Below are positions 8,861-17,609 of a stretch of 64,000 bases of DNA, piece by piece (the stretch's first letter is position 1; every line of letters starts with the position of its first letter). The notes beneath the pieces are model-generated. The model did no database searches, was not told the DNA's origin, and saw nothing but the letters and a program-made list of their open reading frames with translations. Position numbers and translations under genes: made by a program. This stretch comes from Burkholderiaceae bacterium (GTDB lineage Bacteria; Pseudomonadota; Gammaproteobacteria; Burkholderiales; Burkholderiaceae_A), in NCBI GenBank assembly GCA_018882785.1, contig VERI01000002.1:124001-188000 (forward strand), in the 5' to 3' direction.

Positions 8861-9498
8861 ATGCCGAAAAGCGCACCGAGATTTTTAGACGGCTGAGCGC
8901 CCAAAACCCCAAGCCCACTACCGAGCTTGAATACAGCACACCGTTTGAGCTCCTCGTGGCGGTTTTACTCTCTGCCCAGGCCACCGATGTCTCAGTAAAC
9001 GCTGCAACACGTCGGCTATTTCCGGTGGCCAACACCCCGCAGGCAATCGTTGAACTTGGATCCGATGGGCTCGAGCCATTTATCCGGACCATTGGCCTGT
9101 ATCGCACCAAGGCCAAGCATCTGGTGCAGGCCTGTGCCCTCCTGATCCGAGATCATCAGGGCATGGTGCCGGAGAGTCGCGAGGCATTACAGGCCCTGCC
9201 CGGCGTGGGCCGAAAGACAGCGAACGTGGTCCTCAATACCGCCTTCGGTTGGGAAACGATCGCCGTAGATACCCATATTTTCCGCGTATCCAACCGATCC
9301 CGTATCGCGCCTGGAAAAACTGTTGAAGAAGTCGAGAAACGACTCGAGCGGCTCGTACCCGCGCAATTCAAACGCGATGCCCATCACTGGCTGATTCTGC
9401 ACGGCCGGTACGTCTGCAAAGCGCGAAAGCCCGAGTGCTGGCGCTGCCTGATTAACGACCTGTGCGAGTTCCCGCGTAAGACGCTGCCGCCCGACTGA
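8857..9498 (+). CDS. nth: Endonuclease III
   Basis: A 213-residue DNA glycosylase/AP lyase that removes oxidised pyrimidines in base excision repair. The helix-hairpin-helix [13 protein letters not shown] holds catalytic Lys120; Asp138 lies in [12 protein letters not shown]. Both positions match the E. coli enzyme. The C-terminal [4Fe-4S] cysteines ([17 protein letters not shown]) are complete with the usual 6-2-5 spacing. It starts in an ATGA overlap with the RnfB-like gene, a pairing seen widely in proteobacteria. Its 3' end overlaps the convergent LysR gene by 47 bases. Confidence 0.97.
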   Translation: MNAEKRTEIFRRLSAQNPKPTTELEYSTPFELLVAVLLSAQATDVSVNAATRRLFPVANTPQAIVELGSDGLEPFIRTIGLYRTKAKHLVQACALLIRDHQGMVPESREALQALPGVGRKTANVVLNTAFGWETIAVDTHIFRVSNRSRIAPGKTVEEVEKRLERLVPAQFKRDAHHWLILHGRYVCKARKPECWRCLINDLCEFPRKTLPPD

Positions 9499-10378
9499 AA
9501 AAATTCAGCAGATCGTGGGCCGCGGGCGAGAGCCGTCGGTGATCCGCATGACAGATCGAGAGTGCGCGGGCAGTATCAGCGCCCGTAATCCGAAGCATGC
9601 GCAGACCCAGGAGCCTACTGAAACGCTCGGCCACAATCTCTGGCAATACGGTGATCCCAAGGCCGGCAGCCACCAGCTGCGAGATCGCATCAAATCCTTT
9701 CACCTGAACGCGAATCCTTGGCTGTACGCCCTCGCGACGGGCGGCCTGGGACAGCCACTCCTGAATCGATCCGCCCTCTTGCAGCAAAATAAAGTCCTGG
9801 GCCAGTAGACGCGAGATGGGCACCGCACGATCTTTTTTCCACGGCCCCTGATTGGGCACCATGGCCACCAAGGTGTCCTGGTGATACGCCATTACCTGCA
9901 GTCCCTCCTGGCGCAACGATCCAGCGAAAATCCCGATATCCGCATCTCCCTCCGCGACCAACGTTTGGATGTCGCGGCTGGTGTGCTCCGCCAGGTCGAT
10001 CCGCACCCGAGGGTGCGACTTTAAAAATTCGGTCAGATCCCGAGGTAACACCGTTGCGATTGAACTCGCATTGGCGACCACACGCACATGCCCTGCGATG
10101 CCAGCAGCGAACTCTCCCACCTCAAACTCCATTTGCGCAAGCTCTCGCTCTATTGAGCGGGCGTGATGCAGTACGGCGTTACCCGCCTCAGTAAATCGGA
10201 CCCCACGCGCATGCCGTGCCAACAGCGGCAGACCCAACCGCTCCTCAAGGTCACGAATGCGTGTGCTCGCCGCGCCCAATGCAAGATGTAACGACTGGGC
10301 TGCCTTCGTGATGGATCCTGTTGCCGAGACCGCAAGCAGCAGCTTTAAGGTCACGAAATCTACCCGCTGGGGATTCAT
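9452..10378 (-). CDS. LysR-family transcriptional regulator
   Basis: A 308-residue LysR-type regulator. The N-terminal winged helix (LKLLLAVSATGSITKAAQSL, then ASTRIRDLEERLGLPLLARH) is followed by a substrate-binding domain (from about residue 90, HVRVVANASSIATVLP). The inducer and targets are unknown. It starts in an ATGA overlap with the DUF1841 gene, so it is cotranscribed with that gene and perhaps the Gdt1-type transporter. It is the nearest regulator to the prp cluster, but it lies 1.1 kb away behind two unrelated genes, so a role there is speculative. Confidence 0.9.
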   Translation of the reverse strand: MNPQRVDFVTLKLLLAVSATGSITKAAQSLHLALGAASTRIRDLEERLGLPLLARHARGVRFTEAGNAVLHHARSIERELAQMEFEVGEFAAGIAGHVRVVANASSIATVLPRDLTEFLKSHPRVRIDLAEHTSRDIQTLVAEGDADIGIFAGSLRQEGLQVMAYHQDTLVAMVPNQGPWKKDRAVPISRLLAQDFILLQEGGSIQEWLSQAARREGVQPRIRVQVKGFDAISQLVAAGLGITVLPEIVAERFSRLLGLRMLRITGADTARALSICHADHRRLSPAAHDLLNFFSRAAASYAGTRTGR

Positions 10379-10809
10379 CTGCCCTGGGCCCGTTGTCGCA
10401 GGGCCTCGACATAGGCCTCACCATCAATCGGCGCGCCATCACGCTGCGCCTTCCACAGCACCTCGCCCAGACACTCCATGACCTCATGCATTGCCTCATG
10501 GCGACTGTCGTGCCGTCGGGCAAGTCGATCAAACGCATCGCGAATGCCGGTAGGCTGATCGATTGAGATCTGCTCCTCAATCGATAAATGCATTGACAGA
10601 TGTAAGAAGGGATTGCCCCTGCCATGTTCGGGGGGGTAGTCCCGCGTCAGCGCATGGTCAAGATCGGCTAGGTCATCGTGGTATTCCGGATGCTGCTCGA
10701 TCCAGTGAACAGCAAGGCCCTCCAGCGGGCTCACGACAGTGCCAGCCGCATGCTTGGACCAGGCCTCACAGAAAAACCGCCGTACATCATCGCGACTCGG
10801 ATTAAACAT
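10375..10809 (-). CDS. DUF1841 family protein, function unknown
   Basis: A 144-residue acidic, histidine-rich protein (MFNPSRDDVRRFFCEAWSKH ... NPFLHLSMHLSIEEQISIDQ ... RHEAMHEVMECLGEVLWKAQ). The pattern matches the uncharacterised DUF1841 family, common in beta- and gammaproteobacteria. The clustered His, Glu and Asp residues in the central helices could bind metal, which is inference only. The start at 10809 matches the family; an upstream in-frame extension of about 35 Cys/Trp-rich residues reads through the end of the neighbouring transporter gene and is rejected. It lies 13 bases after that transporter and overlaps the LysR gene. Confidence 0.8.
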   Translation of the reverse strand: MFNPSRDDVRRFFCEAWSKHAAGTVVSPLEGLAVHWIEQHPEYHDDLADLDHALTRDYPPEHGRGNPFLHLSMHLSIEEQISIDQPTGIRDAFDRLARRHDSRHEAMHEVMECLGEVLWKAQRDGAPIDGEAYVEALRQRAQGR

Positions 10810-10822
10810 GGTGGACCCTGAT

Positions 10823-11395
10823 TCAGATCTCCGGCATGCCAAAGAGCAGCACACCCAGACCCAGCACGCCGAAGACTGCTGCCGCGGACAGCCGCACCAC
10901 CCGCATCGGCACACGTCTTAACAGGTGTTCGCCAAACCAGATCACCGGCGCATTGGCCAGCACCATGCCCAGGGTACTGCCCAGGATCACCTGCAGTGGT
11001 GCCGATGCATGTTTTGCCGCCAGAAGGGCTGTCGCCACCTGGGTCTTGTCGCCAATCTCGGCAATAAAAAACGCCACCACCGTCGCCACAAAGGCAGTCT
11101 CCCAGAGCCGGACCTCACTCTCATCCAGACGATCGGGAAACACTGCCCAGATTGCCAGCGCAATAAACGACAAGCCCAACAGCCAACGAAGAAATTCCGG
11201 CGTGATCCAGCCCGACCCCCAGCTCCCCAGGGCGACCGCAAAGGCATGATTGGCCAGTGTCGCCACGACGATCCCGGCGATGATGGGAAGCGCCCGCGGA
11301 AAACGGGCCGCCAGAACCAGGGTCAGCAGCTGGGTCTTATCCCCAATCTCGCCGATCGCCACCGCAAGGGTGGATGTGGTGAAGGCATCGAGCAT
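10823..11395 (-). CDS. TMEM165/GDT1 family (UPF0016) cation transporter
   Basis: A 190-residue membrane protein made of two homologous three-helix halves, each with the family motif E-x-G-D-K-T: GEIGDKTQLLTLVLAARF near the N-terminus and AEIGDKTQVATALLAAK in the second half. Members transport Mn2+ and/or Ca2+ in exchange for protons; bacterial members have been linked to manganese export. It starts divergently from prpB across a 133-base gap. The family is clear, the ion is inferred. Confidence 0.88.
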   Translation of the reverse strand: MLDAFTTSTLAVAIGEIGDKTQLLTLVLAARFPRALPIIAGIVVATLANHAFAVALGSWGSGWITPEFLRWLLGLSFIALAIWAVFPDRLDESEVRLWETAFVATVVAFFIAEIGDKTQVATALLAAKHASAPLQVILGSTLGMVLANAPVIWFGEHLLRRVPMRVVRLSAAAVFGVLGLGVLLFGMPEI

Positions 11396-11419
11396 GGCCA
11401 GACTCTAGCCGACCCGGAG

Positions 11420-11442
11420 AGCCTTCGCAAATCACGAAGGCT
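11420..11442. promoter_or_regulatory. Perfect 8-base inverted repeat upstream of prpB
   Basis: AGCCTTCG, a 7-base spacer, then CGAAGGCT, in the gap between the divergent Gdt1-type gene and prpB, 87 bases before the prpB start. The dyad could be an operator for a propionate regulator. It could also form a transcript hairpin, but neither strand has a T-run after it. The rest of the gap shows no clear sigma-70 promoter, and GGGAGAA before the prpB ATG is a good ribosome site. Confidence 0.35.
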
Positions 11443-11528
11443 TGACCGAAAACCACGCATTCTCAGCCCCCTGCCAAAGGGCGTAATCTCTTGGCTACAA
11501 CACGTGGCACCAATCAGGGAGAACCGCA

Positions 11529-12416
11529 ATGACGCAGCCAGGCGCGAGTGCCGGCCGTCGCCTTCGCGACGCGCTGGAACAAGAACAACCACTACAAATT
11601 ATTGGCGCGATCAATGCCAACCATGCCTTGCTCGCCAAGCGCGCCGGCTTCAAGGCAATTTATCTGTCGGGCGGCGGTGTCGCCGCGGGCTCGCTCGGCC
11701 TGCCCGATCTCGGCATCTCGGGCCTTGAGGATGTGCTGATCGATGTTCGACGCATCACCGATGTCTGCGACACGCCACTCTTGGTCGATGTGGATACCGG
11801 TTTTGGATCCTCGGCCTTCAATATCGCCCGCACCATCCGCGCAATGATTAAAGCCGGTGCGGCCGGCATGCACATCGAAGATCAGGTCGGCGCAAAACGC
11901 TGTGGCCACCGGCCGGGCAAGGCGATTGTGACCGCCGATGAAATGGTCGATCGGGTCAAGGCAGCAGTCGACGCCCGCACAGACCCAAATTTCCTGATCA
12001 TGGCCCGCACCGATGCACTGGCCGTCGAGGGCCTGCAGTCGGCCATCGACCGCGCCTGTGCCTGCGTTGCCGCCGGTGCCGACGCGATATTCCCTGAAGC
12101 CATCACAGAACTGTCGATGTACAAGGAATTCGCCCAGGCCGTGAACGTGCCGATTCTGGCCAATATTACGGAGTTTGGTGCGACTCCTCTGTACTCAGTC
12201 GAGGAATGTCGTCAGGCAGGGGTAGCGATCGTGCTCTATCCGCTGTCCGCCTTCCGGGCCATGAATAAAGCGGCGCAGACCGTCTACGAGGCCGTACGCA
12301 AAGACGGCAGCCAGAAAAATGTTGTCGGCATGATGCAGACCCGGCAGGAACTTTACGACTCCATCGGCTACTGGGATTACGAGAAGAAACTCGATGCCCT
12401 GTTTTCAAAAGAATAA
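11529..12416 (+). CDS. prpB: 2-methylisocitrate lyase
   Basis: A 295-residue member of the isocitrate lyase/PEP mutase superfamily that cleaves 2-methylisocitrate to pyruvate and succinate, the last step of the 2-methylcitrate cycle. The catalytic Cys125 lies in KRCGHRPGK, and the metal-binding stretch is [11 protein letters not shown] (residues 85-95). The N-terminal [10 protein letters not shown] and [20 protein letters not shown] are typical for PrpB. The gene has GGGAGAA upstream and leads the prpB-prpC-acnD-prpF-prpE cluster. Assignment over isocitrate lyase is supported by size and by its neighbours. Confidence 0.97.
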   Translation: MTQPGASAGRRLRDALEQEQPLQIIGAINANHALLAKRAGFKAIYLSGGGVAAGSLGLPDLGISGLEDVLIDVRRITDVCDTPLLVDVDTGFGSSAFNIARTIRAMIKAGAAGMHIEDQVGAKRCGHRPGKAIVTADEMVDRVKAAVDARTDPNFLIMARTDALAVEGLQSAIDRACACVAAGADAIFPEAITELSMYKEFAQAVNVPILANITEFGATPLYSVEECRQAGVAIVLYPLSAFRAMNKAAQTVYEAVRKDGSQKNVVGMMQTRQELYDSIGYWDYEKKLDALFSKE

Positions 12417-12464
12417 CCACTCCAGACCTCACCGATCACTGTTTTAACCCTCAAGCGAGAGACC

Positions 12465-13643
12465 ATGCCAAACAAAGCAAAACCCGCAGCCCCCGCACCT
12501 GAATCCGTTGCTCCAAAAACAAAGAAGTCTGTTGCCTTATCGGGCGTGACCGCGGGCAACACCGGGCTATGTACCGTCGGCAGGACCGGCAATGACCTGG
12601 CCTACCGGGGCTATGACATCCTCGACCTCGCCGATGTCTGCGAGTTCGAAGAGATCGCCTACCTGCTGGTCCACGGCAAACTGCCCAATCGCCCCGAACT
12701 GATCGGCTACAAAAACAAACTGCGTGGCCTGCGCGGCCTGCCGGCCAATGTCATGGCAGCACTGGAGGCCCTGCCCGCCTCGAGCCATCCGATGGATGTG
12801 ATGCGAACCGGCGTGTCTGTCTTGGGCTGCAACCTGCCCGAGAAAGAAGACCATGGATCTCCCGGCGCCCGTGACATTGCCGACCGACTGATGGCGTCGC
12901 TCGGATCGATGCTGCTCTACTGGTACCACTACAGCCATAACGGCAAGATGATTGATGTCGAGACCGACGATGACTCAATCGGCGGACACTTCCTGCATCT
13001 GCTCCATGGCCGCAGGCCACCGCAGGACTGGGTTCAGGCCATGCATACATCTCTGATCCTGTATGCGGAGCATGAATTCAACGCATCCACCTTCGCGGCC
13101 CGTGTGATCGCTGGTACTGGCTCCGACTTTCATTCCTGTATTACGGGGGCCATCGGCGCCCTTCGGGGGCCCAAGCATGGCGGTGCCAATGAAGTCGCCT
13201 TCGAGATTCAGAAGCGTTACAACACCCCCGACGAGGCCGAAGCGGACATCCGCAGACGCGTCGACAACAAGGAGGTAATTATTGGATTTGGCCATCCGGT
13301 CTACACGATTGCCGACCCGCGCAACAAAGTCATCAAAGAAGTGGCGCGAAAACTCTCGCGAATGGCCAACGACATGAAGATGTTCAATATTGCGGATCGC
13401 CTGGAGACAGTGATGTGGGATATTAAAAAAATGTTTCCCAATCTGGACTGGTTCTCCGCAGTGAGCTATCACATGATGGGCGTTCCCACCTCGATGTTCA
13501 CACCGTTATTTGTGATCTCACGGACCTCTGGCTGGAGTGCCCACGTGATTGAGCAGCGCGAAGACGGCAAGATTATTCGTCCGAGCGCGAATTACACCGG
13601 GCCCGAGGATCAGAAGTTTGTGCCGCTGGATAAGCGGAAATAA
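12465..13643 (+). CDS. prpC: 2-methylcitrate synthase
   Basis: A 392-residue citrate-synthase-family enzyme condensing propionyl-CoA with oxaloacetate. Family signatures include [20 protein letters not shown] near the N-terminus, the active-site histidine region [16 protein letters not shown] and the second catalytic segment [14 protein letters not shown]. The length and the GGANE/GFGHPVY combination favour methylcitrate synthase over the larger Gram-negative citrate synthase. The N-terminal 25 residues are Lys/Ala/Pro-rich and probably disordered. It follows prpB by 48 bases. Confidence 0.96.
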   Translation: MPNKAKPAAPAPESVAPKTKKSVALSGVTAGNTGLCTVGRTGNDLAYRGYDILDLADVCEFEEIAYLLVHGKLPNRPELIGYKNKLRGLRGLPANVMAALEALPASSHPMDVMRTGVSVLGCNLPEKEDHGSPGARDIADRLMASLGSMLLYWYHYSHNGKMIDVETDDDSIGGHFLHLLHGRRPPQDWVQAMHTSLILYAEHEFNASTFAARVIAGTGSDFHSCITGAIGALRGPKHGGANEVAFEIQKRYNTPDEAEADIRRRVDNKEVIIGFGHPVYTIADPRNKVIKEVARKLSRMANDMKMFNIADRLETVMWDIKKMFPNLDWFSAVSYHMMGVPTSMFTPLFVISRTSGWSAHVIEQREDGKIIRPSANYTGPEDQKFVPLDKRK

Positions 13644-13700
13644 CAAACCCCTTCCCCTGGCTGTCTCCCATCCACGCTCTCTTCATCGGCATCTCGCACC

Positions 13701-16295
13701 ATGAACACCGCCCATCGCAAGCCGCTGCCCGGCACCTCTTTTGATTACTTTGACACCCAGGCTGCCGTCGAAGCACTCTCGCCCGGTGCCTATGCGCGGC
13801 TGTCCTACACCGCAAAAGTACATGCGGAAAATCTGCTTCGCCGCTGTGATCCTGCGATTCTGAATGACTGCCTTCGGCAGATTATCGACAACCGGCGCGA
13901 CCTTGACTTTCCATGGTTCCCAGCCCGCGTGGTCTGCCATGACATCCTCGGACAGACCGCGCTTGTGGACCTGGCCGGACTGCGTGATGCGATCGCCGAA
14001 AAAGGCGGTGATCCTGCGATGATCAATCCGGTGGTGCCTACCCAGCTTGTGGTGGATCATTCACTGGCAGTGGAGTGCGGTGGGTTTGATCCCAATGCAT
14101 TCGAGAAAAATCGTGCCATTGAAGATCGTCGCAACGAAGACCGTTTTCATTTCATCGAATGGACCAAGCGCGCCTTTCGAAATGTGGACGTGATCCCTCC
14201 GGGAAATGGCATTCTTCATCAGATCAACCTCGAACGGATGTCGCCCGTGATTCAGGTCCACGATGGCGTGGCCTACCCCGACACCCTGGTGGGCACCGAT
14301 AGCCATACCCCGATGGTGGATGCCTTAGGCGTAATCGCGATTGGCGTTGGCGGGCTAGAAGCAGAAAGCGTCATGCTGGGCCGCGCCTCATGGATGCGGC
14401 TGCCCGAGATCGTGGGCGTCGAACTCTCCGGTAAGCCCAAGCCGGGCATCACCGCAACCGACATTGTTCTTGCACTCACAGAGTTTCTGCGTAAAGAGCG
14501 CGTCGTCTCTGCCTACCTGGAGTTTTATGGCGAGGGGGCGACCGCCCTCACGCTGGGCGATCGGGCCACCATCTCGAATATGGCCCCTGAATTTGGCGCA
14601 ACCGCTGCGATGTTCTACATCGACGAGCAGACCATCAAATACCTTCGTCTTACCGGCCGCGACGAGGCCCTGGTGAAGCTCGTGGAGACCTATGCCCGGC
14701 ATACAGGGCTCTGGGCTGAGGGGATGGCAGGTGCGCGCTATGAGCGGATTCTGAAATTTGACCTCTCTAGCGTGGGTCGCAATATTGCCGGCCCCTCCAA
14801 TCCTCATAAACGGGTCTCCACCGCAGACCTTGCAGCGAAAGGCATCGCAGCCCCCTATCAGGAGACCGCGGGTGAAATGCCCGACGGGGCAGTCATCATC
14901 GCTGCCATCACAAGCTGTACCAACACCAATAACCCGCGCAACATGATTGCCGCGGGACTGCTTGCTCGAAACGCGAACCGGGCCGGTCTCATCAGGAAGT
15001 CATGGGTCAAGAGCTCTCTTGCGCCCGGCTCAAAGGCCGTGGCCCTCTACCTGCAAGAGGCTGGCCTGATGTCCGAGCTCGAGCGACTCGGCTTCGGTGT
15101 GGTGGCATTTGCCTGTACGACCTGTAATGGCATGAGCGGTGCACTCGACCCAAAGATCCAACAAGAAATAATCGACCGTGATCTCTATGCGACGGCTGTG
15201 TTATCCGGCAACCGGAACTTTGACGGACGTATCCACCCGTATGCCAAGCAGGCCTTTCTTGCATCCCCGCCACTGGTTGTAGCCTACGCGATTGCGGGCT
15301 CAGTGCGCTTTGATATCGAAAAGGATGTGCTCGGTAAAGATGCCAGCGGCAGGGAAATCCGACTTGCGGATATCTGGCCCAGCGACGAAGAGATTGATGC
15401 TGTTGTCGCCAAGAGCGTGAAGCCGGAGCAGTTCCGTAAGGTCTACGATCCCATGTTCCAGATTCGAACCGAGAACGCACAGCCCATCAGCCCGCTCTAC
15501 AACTGGCGGCCCAAGAGCACCTATATCCGTCGACCCCCTTACTGGGAGGGCGCGCTGGCGGGTGCCCGCACCCTGACGGCAATGCGCCCACTCGCAGTGC
15601 TGCCGGATAACATCACGACAGACCACCTATCGCCGTCGAACGCCATTCTTGCGGACAGCGCTGCCGGCGAGTATCTGGCCAAGATGGGCTTACCCGAAGA
15701 GGACTTCAACTCTTATGCCACCCATCGGGGTGACCACCTGACAGCCCAACGGGCCACGTTTGCCAATCCCAAGCTGATCAATGAGATGGTGGTGGTCGAC
15801 GGCCAGGTAAAACAGGGGTCACTTGCGCGCGTAGAGCCCGAAGGAAAAATCATGCGCATGTGGGAGGCCATTGAAACCTACATGAATCGTAAGCAGCCAC
15901 TGATCATCATCGCTGGGGCTGACTATGGCCAAGGATCATCGCGGGATTGGGCCGCCAAAGGCGTTCGACTCGCCGGGGTCGAGGCCATCGTGGCCGAGGG
16001 ATTTGAACGGATTCATCGCACCAACCTGGTCGGCATGGGCGTGCTGCCCCTGGAATTTAAGGCCGATACCAACCGCAAAACACTGGCAATCGACGGCACC
16101 GAGACATTCGATGTCATTGGCAGTCGCACACCGCGCGCCACCCTAACCCTGGTGATTCACCGACGCAATGGAGAGACCGTCGAGGTCCCTGTGACCTGCC
16201 GACTCGATACCGCCGAAGAGGTATCAATCTATGAGGCAGGCGGGGTGCTGCAACGATTCGCACAAGACTTTCTAGAAGCGAAAAAGGCGGCGTAG
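13701..16295 (+). CDS. acnD: Fe/S-dependent 2-methylisocitrate (2-methylcitrate) dehydratase AcnD
   Basis: An 864-residue aconitase-family enzyme. The three [4Fe-4S] cysteines can be placed in ITSCTNTNNPRNM and FACTTCNGMSG. Substrate-binding stretches include GVGGLEAESVMLGRASWMRL and, in the swivel domain, GADYGQGSSRDWAAKG. AcnD dehydrates 2-methylcitrate to a methylaconitate isomer that needs PrpF for further use, and the directly following gene is prpF, which separates it from ordinary aconitase A. It replaces PrpD, absent here. The gap to prpC is 57 bases. Confidence 0.96.
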   Translation: MNTAHRKPLPGTSFDYFDTQAAVEALSPGAYARLSYTAKVHAENLLRRCDPAILNDCLRQIIDNRRDLDFPWFPARVVCHDILGQTALVDLAGLRDAIAEKGGDPAMINPVVPTQLVVDHSLAVECGGFDPNAFEKNRAIEDRRNEDRFHFIEWTKRAFRNVDVIPPGNGILHQINLERMSPVIQVHDGVAYPDTLVGTDSHTPMVDALGVIAIGVGGLEAESVMLGRASWMRLPEIVGVELSGKPKPGITATDIVLALTEFLRKERVVSAYLEFYGEGATALTLGDRATISNMAPEFGATAAMFYIDEQTIKYLRLTGRDEALVKLVETYARHTGLWAEGMAGARYERILKFDLSSVGRNIAGPSNPHKRVSTADLAAKGIAAPYQETAGEMPDGAVIIAAITSCTNTNNPRNMIAAGLLARNANRAGLIRKSWVKSSLAPGSKAVALYLQEAGLMSELERLGFGVVAFACTTCNGMSGALDPKIQQEIIDRDLYATAVLSGNRNFDGRIHPYAKQAFLASPPLVVAYAIAGSVRFDIEKDVLGKDASGREIRLADIWPSDEEIDAVVAKSVKPEQFRKVYDPMFQIRTENAQPISPLYNWRPKSTYIRRPPYWEGALAGARTLTAMRPLAVLPDNITTDHLSPSNAILADSAAGEYLAKMGLPEEDFNSYATHRGDHLTAQRATFANPKLINEMVVVDGQVKQGSLARVEPEGKIMRMWEAIETYMNRKQPLIIIAGADYGQGSSRDWAAKGVRLAGVEAIVAEGFERIHRTNLVGMGVLPLEFKADTNRKTLAIDGTETFDVIGSRTPRATLTLVIHRRNGETVEVPVTCRLDTAEEVSIYEAGGVLQRFAQDFLEAKKAA

Positions 16296-16363
16296 ACAAT
16301 TGTCACGATATGCCTGCACCACCATTCGCGCACACGCCTGACCCCACACCTGATTACGACCAT

Positions 16364-17563
16364 ATGTCTCATCCGCCACAAATCAAAATCCCCGCCACCT
16401 ACATGCGTGGTGGCACCAGCAAAGGCGTGTTCTTCGCGCTCGGCGATCTTCCGCATGCTGCACAGTCCCCGGGCGCTGTCCGCGACGCCATTCTGCTCAG
16501 GGCCATTGGCAGCCCCGACCCCTATGGCAAACAAATCGATGGCATGGGCAACGGATCCTCCAGCACCAGCAAGGCGGTCATTCTTTCAAAGAGCACGCGG
16601 CCGGATCATGACGTGGACTATCTCTTCGGCCAGGTGGCCATCGACAAAGCCTTTGTTGACTGGAGCGGAAACTGCGGCAACCTCTCGGCAGCAGTCGGAC
16701 CTTTCGCGATTCGCAACGGTTTTTTAGATTCCGCGCGCGTGCCCGCCAATGGAATTGCGACCGTTCGTATCTGGCAGGCCAATATCAGCAAAACCATCAT
16801 CGCCCATGTGCCCATCGTCAATGGGGAGGTCCAGGAGACAGGCGATTTTGAACTCGATGGCGTGACCTTCCCGGCAGCGGAGGTCCAGCTCGAGTTCATC
16901 GATCCCGCCGCAGATGAAGACGGCGACGGTGGTGGCGCCATGTTTCCCACCGGAAACGTGCTCGACACGCTAGAAGTACCGGGAATCGGGACGCTCCAGG
17001 CCACCATGATCAATGCAGGCATTCCCACCATCTTCGTCAACGCAGATGCAATCGGCTACACCGGCTGTGAACTGCAAGACCAGATCAATAACGATGCCAA
17101 GGCGTTGGCCATGTTTGAAACAATTCGCGCCCATGGTGCGCTGCGCATGGGACTGATCAAAGATCTCAAGGAAGCCGCCACCCGACAGCACACCCCTAAG
17201 GTCGCCTTCGTGGCAGAACCGAAAACCTATGTTGCCTCCAGCGGCAAAGCTGTCGGCGCTACCGACATCGACCTTCTGGTGCGCGCCCTCTCCATGGGTA
17301 AATTGCATCATGCCATGATGGGTACCGCATCCGTGGCAATCGGCACCGCCGCGGCAATCCCGGGCACGCTGGTCAATCTTGCTGCCGGCGGCAGCGAACG
17401 CGAGGCCGTTCGATTCGGCCATCCCTCGGGAACACTGCGCGTCGGCGCCCAGGCCAAGCGTGTAGATGGCCAGTGGATCGTGACAAAAGCCATCATGAGC
17501 CGGAGCGCTCGAATCCTCATGCATGGATGGATTCATGTACCAGGACAGGTGCTCAACGGCTAA
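16364..17563 (+). CDS. prpF: 2-methylaconitate cis-trans isomerase PrpF
   Basis: A 399-residue protein of the diaminopimelate-epimerase fold (IPATYMRGGTSKGVFFALGD, then IDGMGNGSSSTSKAVILSKS and DWSGNCGNLSAAVGPFAI). PrpF converts the AcnD product to the isomer used for 2-methylisocitrate formation and is required whenever AcnD replaces PrpD. The start at 16364 (MSHPPQIKIPATYMRGG) fits homologues; an ATG at 16310 would add 18 Pro/His-rich residues, and neither has a strong ribosome site. It is followed 46 bases later by prpE. Confidence 0.95.
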   Translation: MSHPPQIKIPATYMRGGTSKGVFFALGDLPHAAQSPGAVRDAILLRAIGSPDPYGKQIDGMGNGSSSTSKAVILSKSTRPDHDVDYLFGQVAIDKAFVDWSGNCGNLSAAVGPFAIRNGFLDSARVPANGIATVRIWQANISKTIIAHVPIVNGEVQETGDFELDGVTFPAAEVQLEFIDPAADEDGDGGGAMFPTGNVLDTLEVPGIGTLQATMINAGIPTIFVNADAIGYTGCELQDQINNDAKALAMFETIRAHGALRMGLIKDLKEAATRQHTPKVAFVAEPKTYVASSGKAVGATDIDLLVRALSMGKLHHAMMGTASVAIGTAAAIPGTLVNLAAGGSEREAVRFGHPSGTLRVGAQAKRVDGQWIVTKAIMSRSARILMHGWIHVPGQVLNG

Positions 17564-17609
17564 ACCCTATCCACACAATTTAATAAGAACACCATCGGAG
17601 GAGAACACC

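Noticed and set aside
11529..12416. Isocitrate lyase or phosphoenolpyruvate phosphonomutase
   Set aside because: Length, the KRCGH motif and the adjacent prpC-acnD-prpF-prpE genes point to PrpB.
13701..16295. Housekeeping aconitase A
   Set aside because: The gene lies between prpC and prpF; the AcnD-PrpF pair is a known unit. Aconitase activity as a side function is still possible.
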